A stretch of DNA of 64,000 nucleotides from an uncultured Bacteroidales bacterium (GTDB taxonomy: Bacteria; Bacteroidota; Bacteroidia; Bacteroidales; UBA932): contig CAKUXR010000017.1 of assembly GCA_934700615.1 (NCBI GenBank), positions 9,917-73,916 on the forward strand, read 5' to 3'. The notes beneath the pieces are model-generated. The model did not search any database, was not told where the DNA came from, and was given only the letters and a program-made list of their open reading frames with translations. A program made the translations under genes and the position numbers. This document shows, piece after piece, positions 55,300 through 63,917 of the stretch; the first letter of the stretch is position 1, and the number at the start of each line of letters is the position of its first letter.

Positions 55300-56874
55300 A
55301 TGAACAACAATATAATTAAATACGGATTGGCAATCGCGGCTTCTGCTGTAGCTCTGGCATCCTGCACAAAGGATTTCGAGCGTTTCAACACGAATCCGGA
55401 CGCAGTTCAGACTGTGGATGTCAAGTCTTATATCACCACCATGGAGCTGGATGCAGTAATCCCTTGCAGCGATGAGGGCGCAAACCAGTTCCAGCGTGCA
55501 TGCAACCTCATGGGAGATGCATTCTCAGGTTATCTCTCCCCTACCCAGGCCTTCAACGGAGGTTCATACACTTGTACCTACAACCTGAACGGTACCGACT
55601 ACAACAACGTGCCTTTCAGCGTAGCCTTCACCAATGTGATGCCGGCATGGCTGAACCTCAAATACGCTTATGAGAACGGCAACCTCGACGAGGGTTCATG
55701 GGCTATTGCAGAGGTAATCAAAGTGCTTACAATCCAGCGCGTTACCGATATCTATGGTCCGGTTCCGGTATCTCACTTCGGAGAGGACAGCAACCCTTAC
55801 GAGTCTCAGGAGACCGTTTACAAGAATCTCTTCAATGACATTGACAAGGCTATCGAAGTTCTCGAATCTTATGCGGCGGCTTCCGCAGGTTCCAACACGA
55901 CTCCTCCGCTCGGTTCAGCCGATATCGTTTATGCCGGAAACTATGCTTCATGGCTCAAACTCGCCAACTCAGAGAAACTCCGTATGGCGATGAGGGTACG
56001 TTTCGCAGAGCCTGAACTCGCCCAGAAGGCGGCAGAAGAGGCTGTAGAAAGCGGTGTCATGACCGTAGCATCTGACGGAGCAAAGCTTGCTTCTACCCAG
56101 ACAATCCAGGTATTCAACCCTCTCGAGGAGGTTTGGAACGCTTATACCGATACCAGAATGGGTGCTACCATTGACGCATATCTCAATGGCTACGAGGACC
56201 CTAGACTTCCGAGATACTTCAAGGAGGCAACCGTTGACGGAGCCGGATACCATGGCGTGAGAAGCGGAGTGAAGGATATGCTGAAAGCCCACTATCTCGG
56301 CCTTTCCGTTCCTAACGTTGCCAAAAACACTCCGGTCATCTGGATGCTCGCTTCCGAGGTTGCATTCCTCCAGGCCGAAGGTGCCCTTCTCGGATGGAAC
56401 ATGGGCGACACCGCGGAAAACTTCTACAGGAAGGGTGTTGAGCTCTCATTCCAGGAAAACAGCGTGAGCGGTGCAGATGCTTATCTTTCAAGTGAGAAGA
56501 CTCCGACATCTTTCGATGACAAGAACACAGGTTCAAAGAAGAACAATGCAGGAAAGCCTTCTACAGTAACTCCTAAGTGGGACGATGCAGCAAGCGCAGA
56601 AGTGAAACTTGAGAAGATCATCACCCAGAAATGGATTGCAATGTATCCTAACGGACAGGAGGCATGGTCAGAGTTCCGCCGTACAGGTTATCCTAAGGTT
56701 ATCCCTGTAGTGAACAACCTCAGCAACGGAACCATCGACACCGACATCCAGGTAAGGAGAATGACATTCCCGAGATCCGAGTATGCGAACAACGCTGCGG
56801 CAGTCAAAGAGGCTACGTCTCTTCTCGGCGGTGCCGACAACGGCGGAACAAAACTCTGGTGGGACAAGAAATAA
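55300..56874 (+). CDS. SusD/RagB-like surface lipoprotein
   Basis: A 524-residue lipoprotein (lipobox LASC) of the SusD-like group associated with GH18 loci (SusD/RagB homologues of the SusD-like 2 type). Features: FERFNTNPDAVQTVD near the start, LTIQRVTDIYGPVPVSHFGE in the first third, VIWMLASEVAFLQAEGALLGW before the end, and the QKWIAMYPNGQEAWSEFRRTGYPK block. It probably binds glycan for the SusC upstream. Confidence 0.92.
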   Translation: MNNNIIKYGLAIAASAVALASCTKDFERFNTNPDAVQTVDVKSYITTMELDAVIPCSDEGANQFQRACNLMGDAFSGYLSPTQAFNGGSYTCTYNLNGTDYNNVPFSVAFTNVMPAWLNLKYAYENGNLDEGSWAIAEVIKVLTIQRVTDIYGPVPVSHFGEDSNPYESQETVYKNLFNDIDKAIEVLESYAAASAGSNTTPPLGSADIVYAGNYASWLKLANSEKLRMAMRVRFAEPELAQKAAEEAVESGVMTVASDGAKLASTQTIQVFNPLEEVWNAYTDTRMGATIDAYLNGYEDPRLPRYFKEATVDGAGYHGVRSGVKDMLKAHYLGLSVPNVAKNTPVIWMLASEVAFLQAEGALLGWNMGDTAENFYRKGVELSFQENSVSGADAYLSSEKTPTSFDDKNTGSKKNNAGKPSTVTPKWDDAASAEVKLEKIITQKWIAMYPNGQEAWSEFRRTGYPKVIPVVNNLSNGTIDTDIQVRRMTFPRSEYANNAAAVKEATSLLGGADNGGTKLWWDKK

Positions 56875-56891
56875 TCTAATAATCGAGCAAA

Positions 56892-58802
56892 ATGAAAAAT
56901 ATCATAAAATATACGGTCGCAGGTCTTTTGGCTGCATTCTGTATCACCGGATGTTCTGACTGGGTAACCCCTGAGAGGGTTGTCATCCAGAATCCGGAGG
57001 AGCAGTCACCTGTTCTTCGTGACAACGCCTATTACGAGGCCCTGCGTGCATACAAGCAGACAAAGCACAAACTTGCATTCGGATGGTATGGTTCCTGGAC
57101 AGCTGTCGGAGCTTCTTACCAGACAAGACTCCAGAGCGCGCCTGACTCTATGGACATCATCTCCATCTGGAGCCAGTGGCACTCTCTGACCCCTGAACAG
57201 ATTGCTGACAAGGAAGCCGTCCAGAAGATCAAAGGTACCAAGGTCATCTTTACCATCTTCCTCAACAACCTTCCTGACGAGTTCAAGATAGACGGCCAGA
57301 CCACGGACGAAGGCATTGAAAATTTTGCAAGGTCTTATTGCCGCGACTCCATCAACAAGTACAACTACGACGGTATCGATATTGACTATGAGCCAGGTTA
57401 CGGTGCTTCAGGAGAGTTCGTGGGGCACAACAATGAGCAGTTCAAGAAACTCATCACCGCGATGAGCCAGTATGTAGGACCTAAGTCAGGTACCGGCAAA
57501 CTGTTCACCATCGACGGTGTTCCATACGCTGTTCATACAGAGTGTGCCGAGCTCTTCGACTATGGTATCGTACAGGCTTACCAGTCAACAGGTTACTGGG
57601 ACCTCCAGAGCCGTTTCGACGAGGCTGCCGCAAAAGGCTGGAAGCCTGAGCAGTATATCTTCACCGAGAACTTCGAGTCTTACTGGAAGACTGGTGGCGT
57701 TACCCACACTACAGCTGAAGGCGAGACCGTGAACTCACTTCTCGGCATGGCAAGATTCAACCCTGACCAGGGCTTCTGCGCAGGATTCGGTTCATACCAC
57801 ATGGAGTACGAATATGCACAGTCATCAATGCCTTACAAATACATGCGTAAGGCTATCCAGGATGTGAACCCTGCAGGCGGTGCCATCAAGGTCAAGCTCA
57901 GCAGCAGCTGGTACCAGACCAAGACTTTCCTCATTGAAGATGACGGCTCACTGACCGGAAGCAACGATGCCGCATTCTCAGTAGGCTTCGCACGCCCTAT
58001 TTCAAGAGACATCACTTTCAATGTCAAAGTGGACAATTCTCTTGTAGCCGCATACAATGAGGAAAACGGAACAGCTTACCAGACTTTGGACCCGTCAGAA
58101 GTGACAGTTGCTCCTCTGACCGCAGCAGCAGAATCATTCACATCTGAAGAGAACAAGATCACATTCAGCACCAAATCCCTCAAGGAAGGCAAGTACCTCA
58201 TTCCTGTCACTGTGGAAGTTCCTGAGGATTCCGAGTTCATGGTGGATGAAGATATCGTATTCTACATCTTCATCAATGTTGCCGCTGTCAATATCGATGT
58301 CAATGCCACCTCGGTTACCGGCGTCAAGATCGAACCGACAGACAGCTGGAACTTCAACTGCTACCAGCAGTACTATACTGACGGAGCCAACGGAGTATGG
58401 GATGAAGATGCATCACAGATGTTCGACGGAAAGTTCGATTCAGGCTGGTACACATACGGTTACTACTATGCATGGGGCTACGGAGGAAACTTCATCGTAG
58501 AAATGGACAAAGAGTACGAAGTATCTGGTTTGCGCTGGTATATCCTGTACGATGGTGATGCCAATCCGGAATGTGTCGATGTCCAGTACAGCAATGACAG
58601 AGAGAACTGGGAATCCGCTCTCGCAGGTACCACATTCACGCCTAATATCAATACAGATGAGGCTGAAGCGAACAAGACTTACAAGTGCTTCCAGTTCAAG
58701 AAACCTGTCAAGGCCAAATATCTCAGAGTCATTGTCGGTCAAATGGGAGATTCCGACTTTACAAGTATGAATGAAGTCGAGGTTTATGCTCCCTCAAAAT
58801 AA
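56892..58802 (+). CDS. GH18 endo-beta-N-acetylglucosaminidase-like lipoprotein with discoidin domain
   Basis: A 636-residue lipoprotein (lipobox CITGC). Residues 55-335 form a GH18 TIM barrel with an intact DxxDxDxE motif, DGIDIDYE at 160-167, so Glu167 is the expected acid. Residues 336-465 match a DUF1735-type beta-sandwich (VGFARPISRDITFNVKVDNS). Residues 470-636 look like an F5/8 type C (discoidin) carbohydrate-binding domain (WNFNCYQQYY to VNEVEVYAPS-like end). Similar enzymes in Bacteroides cut the chitobiose core of host N-glycans. The pairing with this SusCD type supports that role, though chitin oligomers are possible. Confidence 0.88.
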   Translation: MKNIIKYTVAGLLAAFCITGCSDWVTPERVVIQNPEEQSPVLRDNAYYEALRAYKQTKHKLAFGWYGSWTAVGASYQTRLQSAPDSMDIISIWSQWHSLTPEQIADKEAVQKIKGTKVIFTIFLNNLPDEFKIDGQTTDEGIENFARSYCRDSINKYNYDGIDIDYEPGYGASGEFVGHNNEQFKKLITAMSQYVGPKSGTGKLFTIDGVPYAVHTECAELFDYGIVQAYQSTGYWDLQSRFDEAAAKGWKPEQYIFTENFESYWKTGGVTHTTAEGETVNSLLGMARFNPDQGFCAGFGSYHMEYEYAQSSMPYKYMRKAIQDVNPAGGAIKVKLSSSWYQTKTFLIEDDGSLTGSNDAAFSVGFARPISRDITFNVKVDNSLVAAYNEENGTAYQTLDPSEVTVAPLTAAAESFTSEENKITFSTKSLKEGKYLIPVTVEVPEDSEFMVDEDIVFYIFINVAAVNIDVNATSVTGVKIEPTDSWNFNCYQQYYTDGANGVWDEDASQMFDGKFDSGWYTYGYYYAWGYGGNFIVEMDKEYEVSGLRWYILYDGDANPECVDVQYSNDRENWESALAGTTFTPNINTDEAEANKTYKCFQFKKPVKAKYLRVIVGQMGDSDFTSMNEVEVYAPSK

Positions 58803-58816
58803 AAACATAAAACAAT

Positions 58817-59959
58817 ATGAAATTCAATAAATTATATCTCACGATGGCTGCTGCAGCACTTGCCGCCTGCACGAATCCGGTAGAGCCTTACGATGCCATC
58901 TACATGACAGATGCGCAGATAAGCGCAGACAAGTCAATAACAATTGACATAACTCCGGACGGCACTTCCCTCACCGTATCATCTTCAGTCAATGCGACTG
59001 AGGATATACAGGTCGAGCTCGGGGTTGACGCGGCACTTCTCGAAGGTTACAACAAGAAGTACGAGAAGAACTATCTTCCTGCTCCAGAAAGCAGCTACTC
59101 ACTCAGTTCAAACACTACTGTCATCAAGGCCGGACATAACATGTCAGAAGCCGTTGACCTCACAGTGAACAGTATCGAGGAATTCAAGGAAGGAAGCACA
59201 TACTGCATCCCTGTGACCATTCGTTCTACAAGCGCGATGAAAGTTCTCGAGGCTTCCAGAACACTCTTCGTGGTCCTCAAGACTCCTGTAATCAGCAAGG
59301 CTATCTACCTCGGATCCAACATCTATAGGGTGGATTCATTCAAGCAGGAAAGTTCTCTTGCAGCACTTCCTCAGGTGACAATGGAGGCCAGAGTCTATGT
59401 TGAAAGCTTCGCAAGCTGGGATCCGTACATCAGTTCCATCATGGGCATCGAGGGTGTGTTCGGAGTTCGTTTCGGTGACGTGAAGGTATCTCCTAACGCA
59501 GTCCAGATTTGCCACGATTCATATCAGCCTGCAGCTGAGAGCCACAAGTTCGACACCAACAAATGGTATCATGTGGCAGCTGTCTGGAGCGGTTCGACAT
59601 TCGACATCTACATTGACGGACAGTATGCTACAGGTGTTCCTGTAGGCGGTGAGACCATCGACCTTACAAGTGACAACTCAGGCGGATTCTATATCGGAGC
59701 ATCTTATGGCGGAGGCCGTCCTCTATATGGCTATGTCGCAGAAGTCCGCGTATGGACAAGGGCTCTGAGCCAGAGCGAAATAGCAAACAATATGAACTAT
59801 GTGGATCCTCAGACGGAAGGTCTGCTGGCATATTGGAGAATGAATGCTTACGAACCACGTGAAGGTGGCGGAAACATCGTAAAGGATGAGACCGGACACG
59901 GATACGATGCCGTCGGAGGAGCCAACACTCCTAAGATGATGGATACAAAGTGGTTGTAG
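58817..59959 (+). CDS. DUF1735 / LamG-domain surface lipoprotein
   Basis: A 380-residue lipoprotein (lipobox LAAC). Residues 20-155 form a DUF1735-like sandwich (ITIDITPDGTSLTVSSSVNAT). Residues 165-380 are a concanavalin-like LamG domain (MEARVYVESFASWDPYI, KWYHVAAVWSGSTFDIYIDGQ, GFYIGASYGGGRPLYGYVAEVRVW). LamG domains bind sugars. It ends the SusCD-GH18 operon and probably acts as its surface glycan-binding protein. Confidence 0.85.
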   Translation: MKFNKLYLTMAAAALAACTNPVEPYDAIYMTDAQISADKSITIDITPDGTSLTVSSSVNATEDIQVELGVDAALLEGYNKKYEKNYLPAPESSYSLSSNTTVIKAGHNMSEAVDLTVNSIEEFKEGSTYCIPVTIRSTSAMKVLEASRTLFVVLKTPVISKAIYLGSNIYRVDSFKQESSLAALPQVTMEARVYVESFASWDPYISSIMGIEGVFGVRFGDVKVSPNAVQICHDSYQPAAESHKFDTNKWYHVAAVWSGSTFDIYIDGQYATGVPVGGETIDLTSDNSGGFYIGASYGGGRPLYGYVAEVRVWTRALSQSEIANNMNYVDPQTEGLLAYWRMNAYEPREGGGNIVKDETGHGYDAVGGANTPKMMDTKWL

Positions 59960-60011
59960 TCCCTATCTTTCGCAAGTTACGTTTAAGTAACATTCAAAAA
60001 AAACTCAAATT

Positions 60012-60050
60012 CTACGAGCATGATTTTCATTTCATGCCCGTAGTTTTTTT
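60012..60050 (+). terminator. Terminator of the SusCD-GH18 operon
   Basis: An 11-bp stem with one mismatch (CTACGAGCATG and CATGCCCGTAG), a 10-nt loop and a run of seven T. It lies 52 bp after the LamG gene stop. Confidence 0.87.
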
Positions 60051-60216
60051 ATTGCAGACCGGCTGAAACAACCCGCCATGCGACCTGATATTGTCTCCGT
60101 GGACTCACTGTATGTCCAGATACCAAAGACAAGCGAAGTATAGACAATTTTCACATGAAATTATGTTCTAAAAGTTTGATTTTACAGAAAATTTCAGCTG
60201 TCTGCAAATTCGACGT

Positions 60217-60248
60217 ATTGGAATTGAGAAAATTAAATCATAGCTTTG
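60217..60248 (+). promoter_or_regulatory. Candidate promoter of the FISUMP lipoprotein gene
   Basis: ATTG at 60217-60220, a 20-bp spacer, then TAGCTTTG at 60241-60248, close to the TTTG-N19-TAnnTTTG consensus. The leader to the ATG at 60342 is about 85 nt. Confidence 0.48.
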
Positions 60249-60341
60249 AAATGGACACAATGACGTCCGACAGTACTTAATATTCACCCGAAGTCCGCCA
60301 AAAACCAACCGAAACGGCGGCTTCAAATCATTACTCCGACT

Positions 60342-62927
60342 ATGAAGAAAGGATTTCTGATGCTTATGGCCGCAATCTTTCTGGCGTTCGGCTGCGACAA
60401 GAACAAGACCACCCCTCAACCGAAACCGGATGAGAAAGACGGAATCACTAACCTAAGTGCAAACGGTACGGCTAACTCGTACATGGTTCCAAAGGCTGGA
60501 AAGTACAAGTTCGACGCAACAGTGATGGGTAACGGAGTTTCAACAAGAGGCATCAACGCCCAGACATTGACCCCGGCGACAGCTGAACTTCTCTGGCAGG
60601 ACACCAAAGGAGTAATTTCCGGAATTGAGATAAAGGACAACACTATAGTTTTCGATGCAGGCGAAGCTGAAGGCAATGCGGTAATCGCTGCCAAAGATGC
60701 TTCCGGCAAGGTAATCTGGAGTTGGCACATCTGGAGAACAGCCTACAACCCTGCTGACAATGCATCTGCTCACGAATTCAACGGAGTCGTCTGGATGACC
60801 CGCAACCTCGGTGCAAAATCCGACACATGGGATGAAATCGGAAACGCCAAGGGTCTGATGTACCAGTGGGGAAGAAAAGACCCGTTCCCTAGCCTTGACG
60901 GATGGACGGACAACGGCAACTTCACTGTTTTCAACGAGGCCGGCGACGATGTCACTGAAAGTATAAAAACTGAAGTGGTCAGCGCATCTGACAACCTCGG
61001 CAACTCCATCTCAAACCCTACCACATTCTACAGCGGCGTAAGAGGAGCTGACGGAAACGGTCCATACGACTGGATTACTACAGAAGACTATTCTCTCGGC
61101 AACGATTACCTCTGGGAGGCTGAAGGAACAGGAGCGAAGACTCTCATGGACCCATGCCCTCCGGGATACAGAATCCCAGCGAATGTTCTCTATAAAGGCT
61201 TGAACAACAACAGTTTCCCTCTCGCTGACGACATCAATGGCGGAAGATACCATGACAAGATGGGCTATTTCCCTCCATGCGGAAGCCGAGGATTCGAGGG
61301 CGGCACATGGTTCGCCGTAGGACTCTACACCGACTATTGGTCAAGCACCGCCATGGAAGACGGTTGGGCAGGACTTCTCCATGGTCTGGAATCGACCGTC
61401 AACCCTAAGGGCAAGACCTACCGCGCTGCCGGCGCAGCCGTAAGGTGCGTGAGCGAAGCCCGCAACGGCGAAGAACCTTCATGGGACAAGGCTGATGTCA
61501 CTATCAATGCCATTGACGCCATCGAGACCGCATACATCAAGAACAACGGAAGCGACGGTTCAGCAAACTACTACTTCGGATTGACAAATACCAACTCTTA
61601 TACAGTGAATGACAAGGGTCTGTATGTTCCTGGAGAAGGCGGGGAAATCGTATTCTTCGACATTTATGGTGCTCCTAGCAAGGATTCCGAGAACGCAATC
61701 CTTCCAGAAGGAACCTACACTCTCGGAAGTATGAGCAACAGCGGAACTGCTGATACTGAATACACCCGTGAGCATTACTCTATCGACGGACAACTTGCAT
61801 TCTACGAGTTCACCGACGGAGAAATCAAGGTTACCCACACTCCTTCAGGCTACCACATCGAGGCGTTGATGACACGCAATGACAGTCAGGTTATCAAGGT
61901 CGTTTATGACGGAGCCATCAAGTTCGTGAACAGAGGCGCGTCTGACGTCGGCACAGTCATCACCAATCCTGTTGATGTTACCTTCACTATCGCTGACATC
62001 GTTTACGAGCACTCTTCGACGACTGATGACAAGTATGACAGATACTCCATCAATCTCTTCGCCGGCGAAATGCAGGGCGAGGCAGTGCTTACCAATGGTT
62101 ACGCGGTTCACATTGACCTCTTTACGGATCCTTTCTCTAGCAAGGGCAATGTCCAGCTGAAGCCTGGCACGTATAAGGCAGGCAACGAGTTCAAGGCCGG
62201 AACATACATGCCGGGAGCACTGTACAACCTCATGGGAGTTCCTCTCTACGCAGGCACATACTGCATGGAAGTGAAGCCTACCAATACCGCTGTCCTCTAC
62301 GGACTTATCCAGAAGGGCGACATCAAGGTGGAAAGAAGCGGGGACAACTATGAAATCACCATCGACTGTGTTTCAGAGGACGGCGTTTCCATCAAGGGCA
62401 AGTTCCCTATGGGCAAGCCTAATCTCAGAGACAATTCACCTAACTTGCCTGACGGCGACTGGAACAGTATTCTCCACGAAGACAAGACATTGATTTTCAA
62501 GGAGACAGATGATATCTTCTCTTACATGAACCACTATTGCTATGATGACTACAGCGAGTATGAAATCATCGTGAACAACCATACTTCTGACGAGTCATTC
62601 TACCTCTCGATTGTAGCAGCGGCCAATGCCTCAAGTCCTGTCGGCACATTCACAACGCCTAAGGATGCTTCAAACCCTACCATCGGAGAGTTCCGTCCTG
62701 GACACCGTGATTTCGCGGCATTCAAGGACACATGGTGCTACATGACATTCGATTCTGACGGTTATGAGTCCGGCGGCGCCCCTGCAACAGAAGGCTCGAT
62801 CACCATCAAAGATGCAGGTGACGGCAAATACACGATCGAATTCGAATTGAAGGACGACGCCGATCCGAAGCACACTATCAAGGCTCTCTGGACAGGCAAG
62901 TTCAACAAAGAGAACGAATACAGATAA
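60342..62927 (+). CDS. FISUMP-domain surface lipoprotein with C-terminal repeats
   Basis: An 861-residue lipoprotein (lipobox AFGC). Residues 35-130 look like a beta-sandwich. Residues 135-380 resemble the FISUMP / C-type-lectin-like fold: VVWMTRNLGAKSD, LMYQWGRKDPFPS, PCPPGYRIP, YTDYWSSTA and a closing AAVRCVSEA. Residues 385-861 contain three related beta units, each ending in an xGxIxVxxxxxGYxIE-like strand (EIKVTHTPSGYHIEALM, DIKVERSGDNYEITIDC, SITIKDAGDGKYTIEFELK). It stands alone between two terminators. Ligand binding or adhesion at the surface is likely, but no specific role can be given. Confidence 0.75.
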   Translation: MKKGFLMLMAAIFLAFGCDKNKTTPQPKPDEKDGITNLSANGTANSYMVPKAGKYKFDATVMGNGVSTRGINAQTLTPATAELLWQDTKGVISGIEIKDNTIVFDAGEAEGNAVIAAKDASGKVIWSWHIWRTAYNPADNASAHEFNGVVWMTRNLGAKSDTWDEIGNAKGLMYQWGRKDPFPSLDGWTDNGNFTVFNEAGDDVTESIKTEVVSASDNLGNSISNPTTFYSGVRGADGNGPYDWITTEDYSLGNDYLWEAEGTGAKTLMDPCPPGYRIPANVLYKGLNNNSFPLADDINGGRYHDKMGYFPPCGSRGFEGGTWFAVGLYTDYWSSTAMEDGWAGLLHGLESTVNPKGKTYRAAGAAVRCVSEARNGEEPSWDKADVTINAIDAIETAYIKNNGSDGSANYYFGLTNTNSYTVNDKGLYVPGEGGEIVFFDIYGAPSKDSENAILPEGTYTLGSMSNSGTADTEYTREHYSIDGQLAFYEFTDGEIKVTHTPSGYHIEALMTRNDSQVIKVVYDGAIKFVNRGASDVGTVITNPVDVTFTIADIVYEHSSTTDDKYDRYSINLFAGEMQGEAVLTNGYAVHIDLFTDPFSSKGNVQLKPGTYKAGNEFKAGTYMPGALYNLMGVPLYAGTYCMEVKPTNTAVLYGLIQKGDIKVERSGDNYEITIDCVSEDGVSIKGKFPMGKPNLRDNSPNLPDGDWNSILHEDKTLIFKETDDIFSYMNHYCYDDYSEYEIIVNNHTSDESFYLSIVAAANASSPVGTFTTPKDASNPTIGEFRPGHRDFAAFKDTWCYMTFDSDGYESGGAPATEGSITIKDAGDGKYTIEFELKDDADPKHTIKALWTGKFNKENEYR

Positions 62928-62948
62928 TAACCTATCATAACATATCTG

Positions 62949-62990
62949 AAAACCCCGGTTCCGCTGATTGCAGGACCGGGGTTTTCTTTT
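62949..62990 (+). terminator. Terminator of the FISUMP lipoprotein gene
   Basis: A strong stem AAAACCCCGGT.../...ACCGGGGTTTT (13 pairs with one bulged base) with a 10-nt loop and a TTTTCTTTT tail, 21 bp after the stop codon. Confidence 0.9.
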
Positions 62991-63000
62991 GCCTGCCGAT

Positions 63001-63023
63001 GTCAATGTCACAATTTGATTTAA
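63001..63023 (+). repeat. Direct repeat copy 1
   Basis: GTCAATGTCACAATTTGATTTAA. A near copy, GTCAATGTCAATAATTTGATTTAA, is at 63894-63917. Both begin with the abundant heptamer GTCAATG. They bracket the repeat-rich 0.9-kb segment. Confidence 0.6.
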
Positions 63024-63188
63024 CAGAATTATTTTATGACAGAATCCGTCAATGTTGGAAGCGAGGGCAGGTACACAATTGGACTTATCGACTAGGACAG
63101 AATCAATTACATTAAAGCCATGAATACGGAACGGGACACATACAATCAGAGTACGCGAGTGAGACGCTTGCCTTTCTCTCTATAATTA

Positions 63189-63388
63189 TTTTCGACCCTC
63201 TTGACATATGTCAGTTTTGGTCTTGCTGCTATAATATGTTGGATGCCAATATGTTACATACTGGTATGGAGCTAAGCGCTCCTGCCAAGACCCCATTTCG
63301 ATGCTACCTCTTGGCTCTCTTTTAACCGGCTAACTTTCTGAAAATTAATACGTAACGCCAGATTGCGGTTGTCAAGAGGGTCGAAAAT
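63189..63388. mobile_element. 200-bp element with 18-bp terminal inverted repeats (MITE-like)
   Basis: TTTTCGACCCTCTTGACA at 63189-63206 is repeated exactly, inverted, at 63371-63388. The interior has no reading frame. Size and perfect ends fit a miniature inverted-repeat element that could be moved by a transposase elsewhere. I see no clear target-site duplication next to the ends, and there is no second copy in this window, so a long-range RNA stem is an alternative. Confidence 0.5.
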
Positions 63389-63563
63389 CAAAGGGCTTTG
63401 GCCGGACGACAGAACGTCTCATAAGTTTCGTGTTGACTTGTCCCGCAAGTGCAGTTCCGTCTGTCGAGAGACATCGTAATTCGCCGCGGCAGCATTTTTC
63501 ATTCAGGTCAATGTCATATTGGCATGGCTAGGCACTGAAATATTCACCATCTAAACATGACTG

Positions 63564-63685
63564 GCCGGCATGGGCCTTCGGAGCGGTACGCCCCGTTGGG
63601 GCTATCCTTCCCACCGCTACCGCGGCGGGCCCCTTCCACTCACAAAGCCGCGGACGGCTATGCCGCTCCGAAGGCCCCTGCCGGC
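63564..63685. repeat. GC-rich intergenic palindrome
   Basis: Arms of 23 bp (63564-63586 and 63663-63685) pair with one mismatch. The 76-bp interior holds smaller hairpins such as GCCCCGTTGGGGC at 63590-63602. It resembles palindromic intergenic repeats seen between Bacteroidales genes. No function is known to me. No second copy lies in this window. Confidence 0.65.
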
Positions 63686-63837
63686 ATGACATGTCCTATA
63701 TTTTTGTGATTTCAAAAGTTTAAATGAAGTGGTTTTTGAAGACAAAAAGATTTAAAAATCATCACAGAAATTTAAGAATCATAAAAATCTTTTGAAACCA
63801 CCCGCCCATTTCGGGGCATTTCGCCACATTTTCGGGT

Positions 63838-63864
63838 TTTGCGCGAAAATTTTATATAGTATTG
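63838..63864 (+). promoter_or_regulatory. Weak promoter-like sequence near the window end
   Basis: TTTG at 63838-63841 and TAGTATTG at 63857-63864, 15 bp apart, which is shorter than the usual 19. It is followed by CAACC, as in the tRNA-His promoter region. It may drive a gene beyond the window. Confidence 0.25.
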
Positions 63865-63893
63865 CAACCTTGATTGACGCACGGACAGCCGGT

Positions 63894-63917
63894 GTCAATG
63901 TCAATAATTTGATTTAA
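63894..63917 (+). repeat. Direct repeat copy 2
   Basis: GTCAATGTCAATAATTTGATTTAA, the partner of the copy at 63001-63023, differing by a few bases around the CA/AATA position. Confidence 0.6.

Larger units (their letters stand above)
59960..60341. other. Intergenic region after the GH18 locus
   Basis: A 382-bp gap. It holds the operon terminator (60012-60050) and a promoter-like pair (60217-60248) for the next gene. I see no other gene, RNA or repeat in it. Confidence 0.7.
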
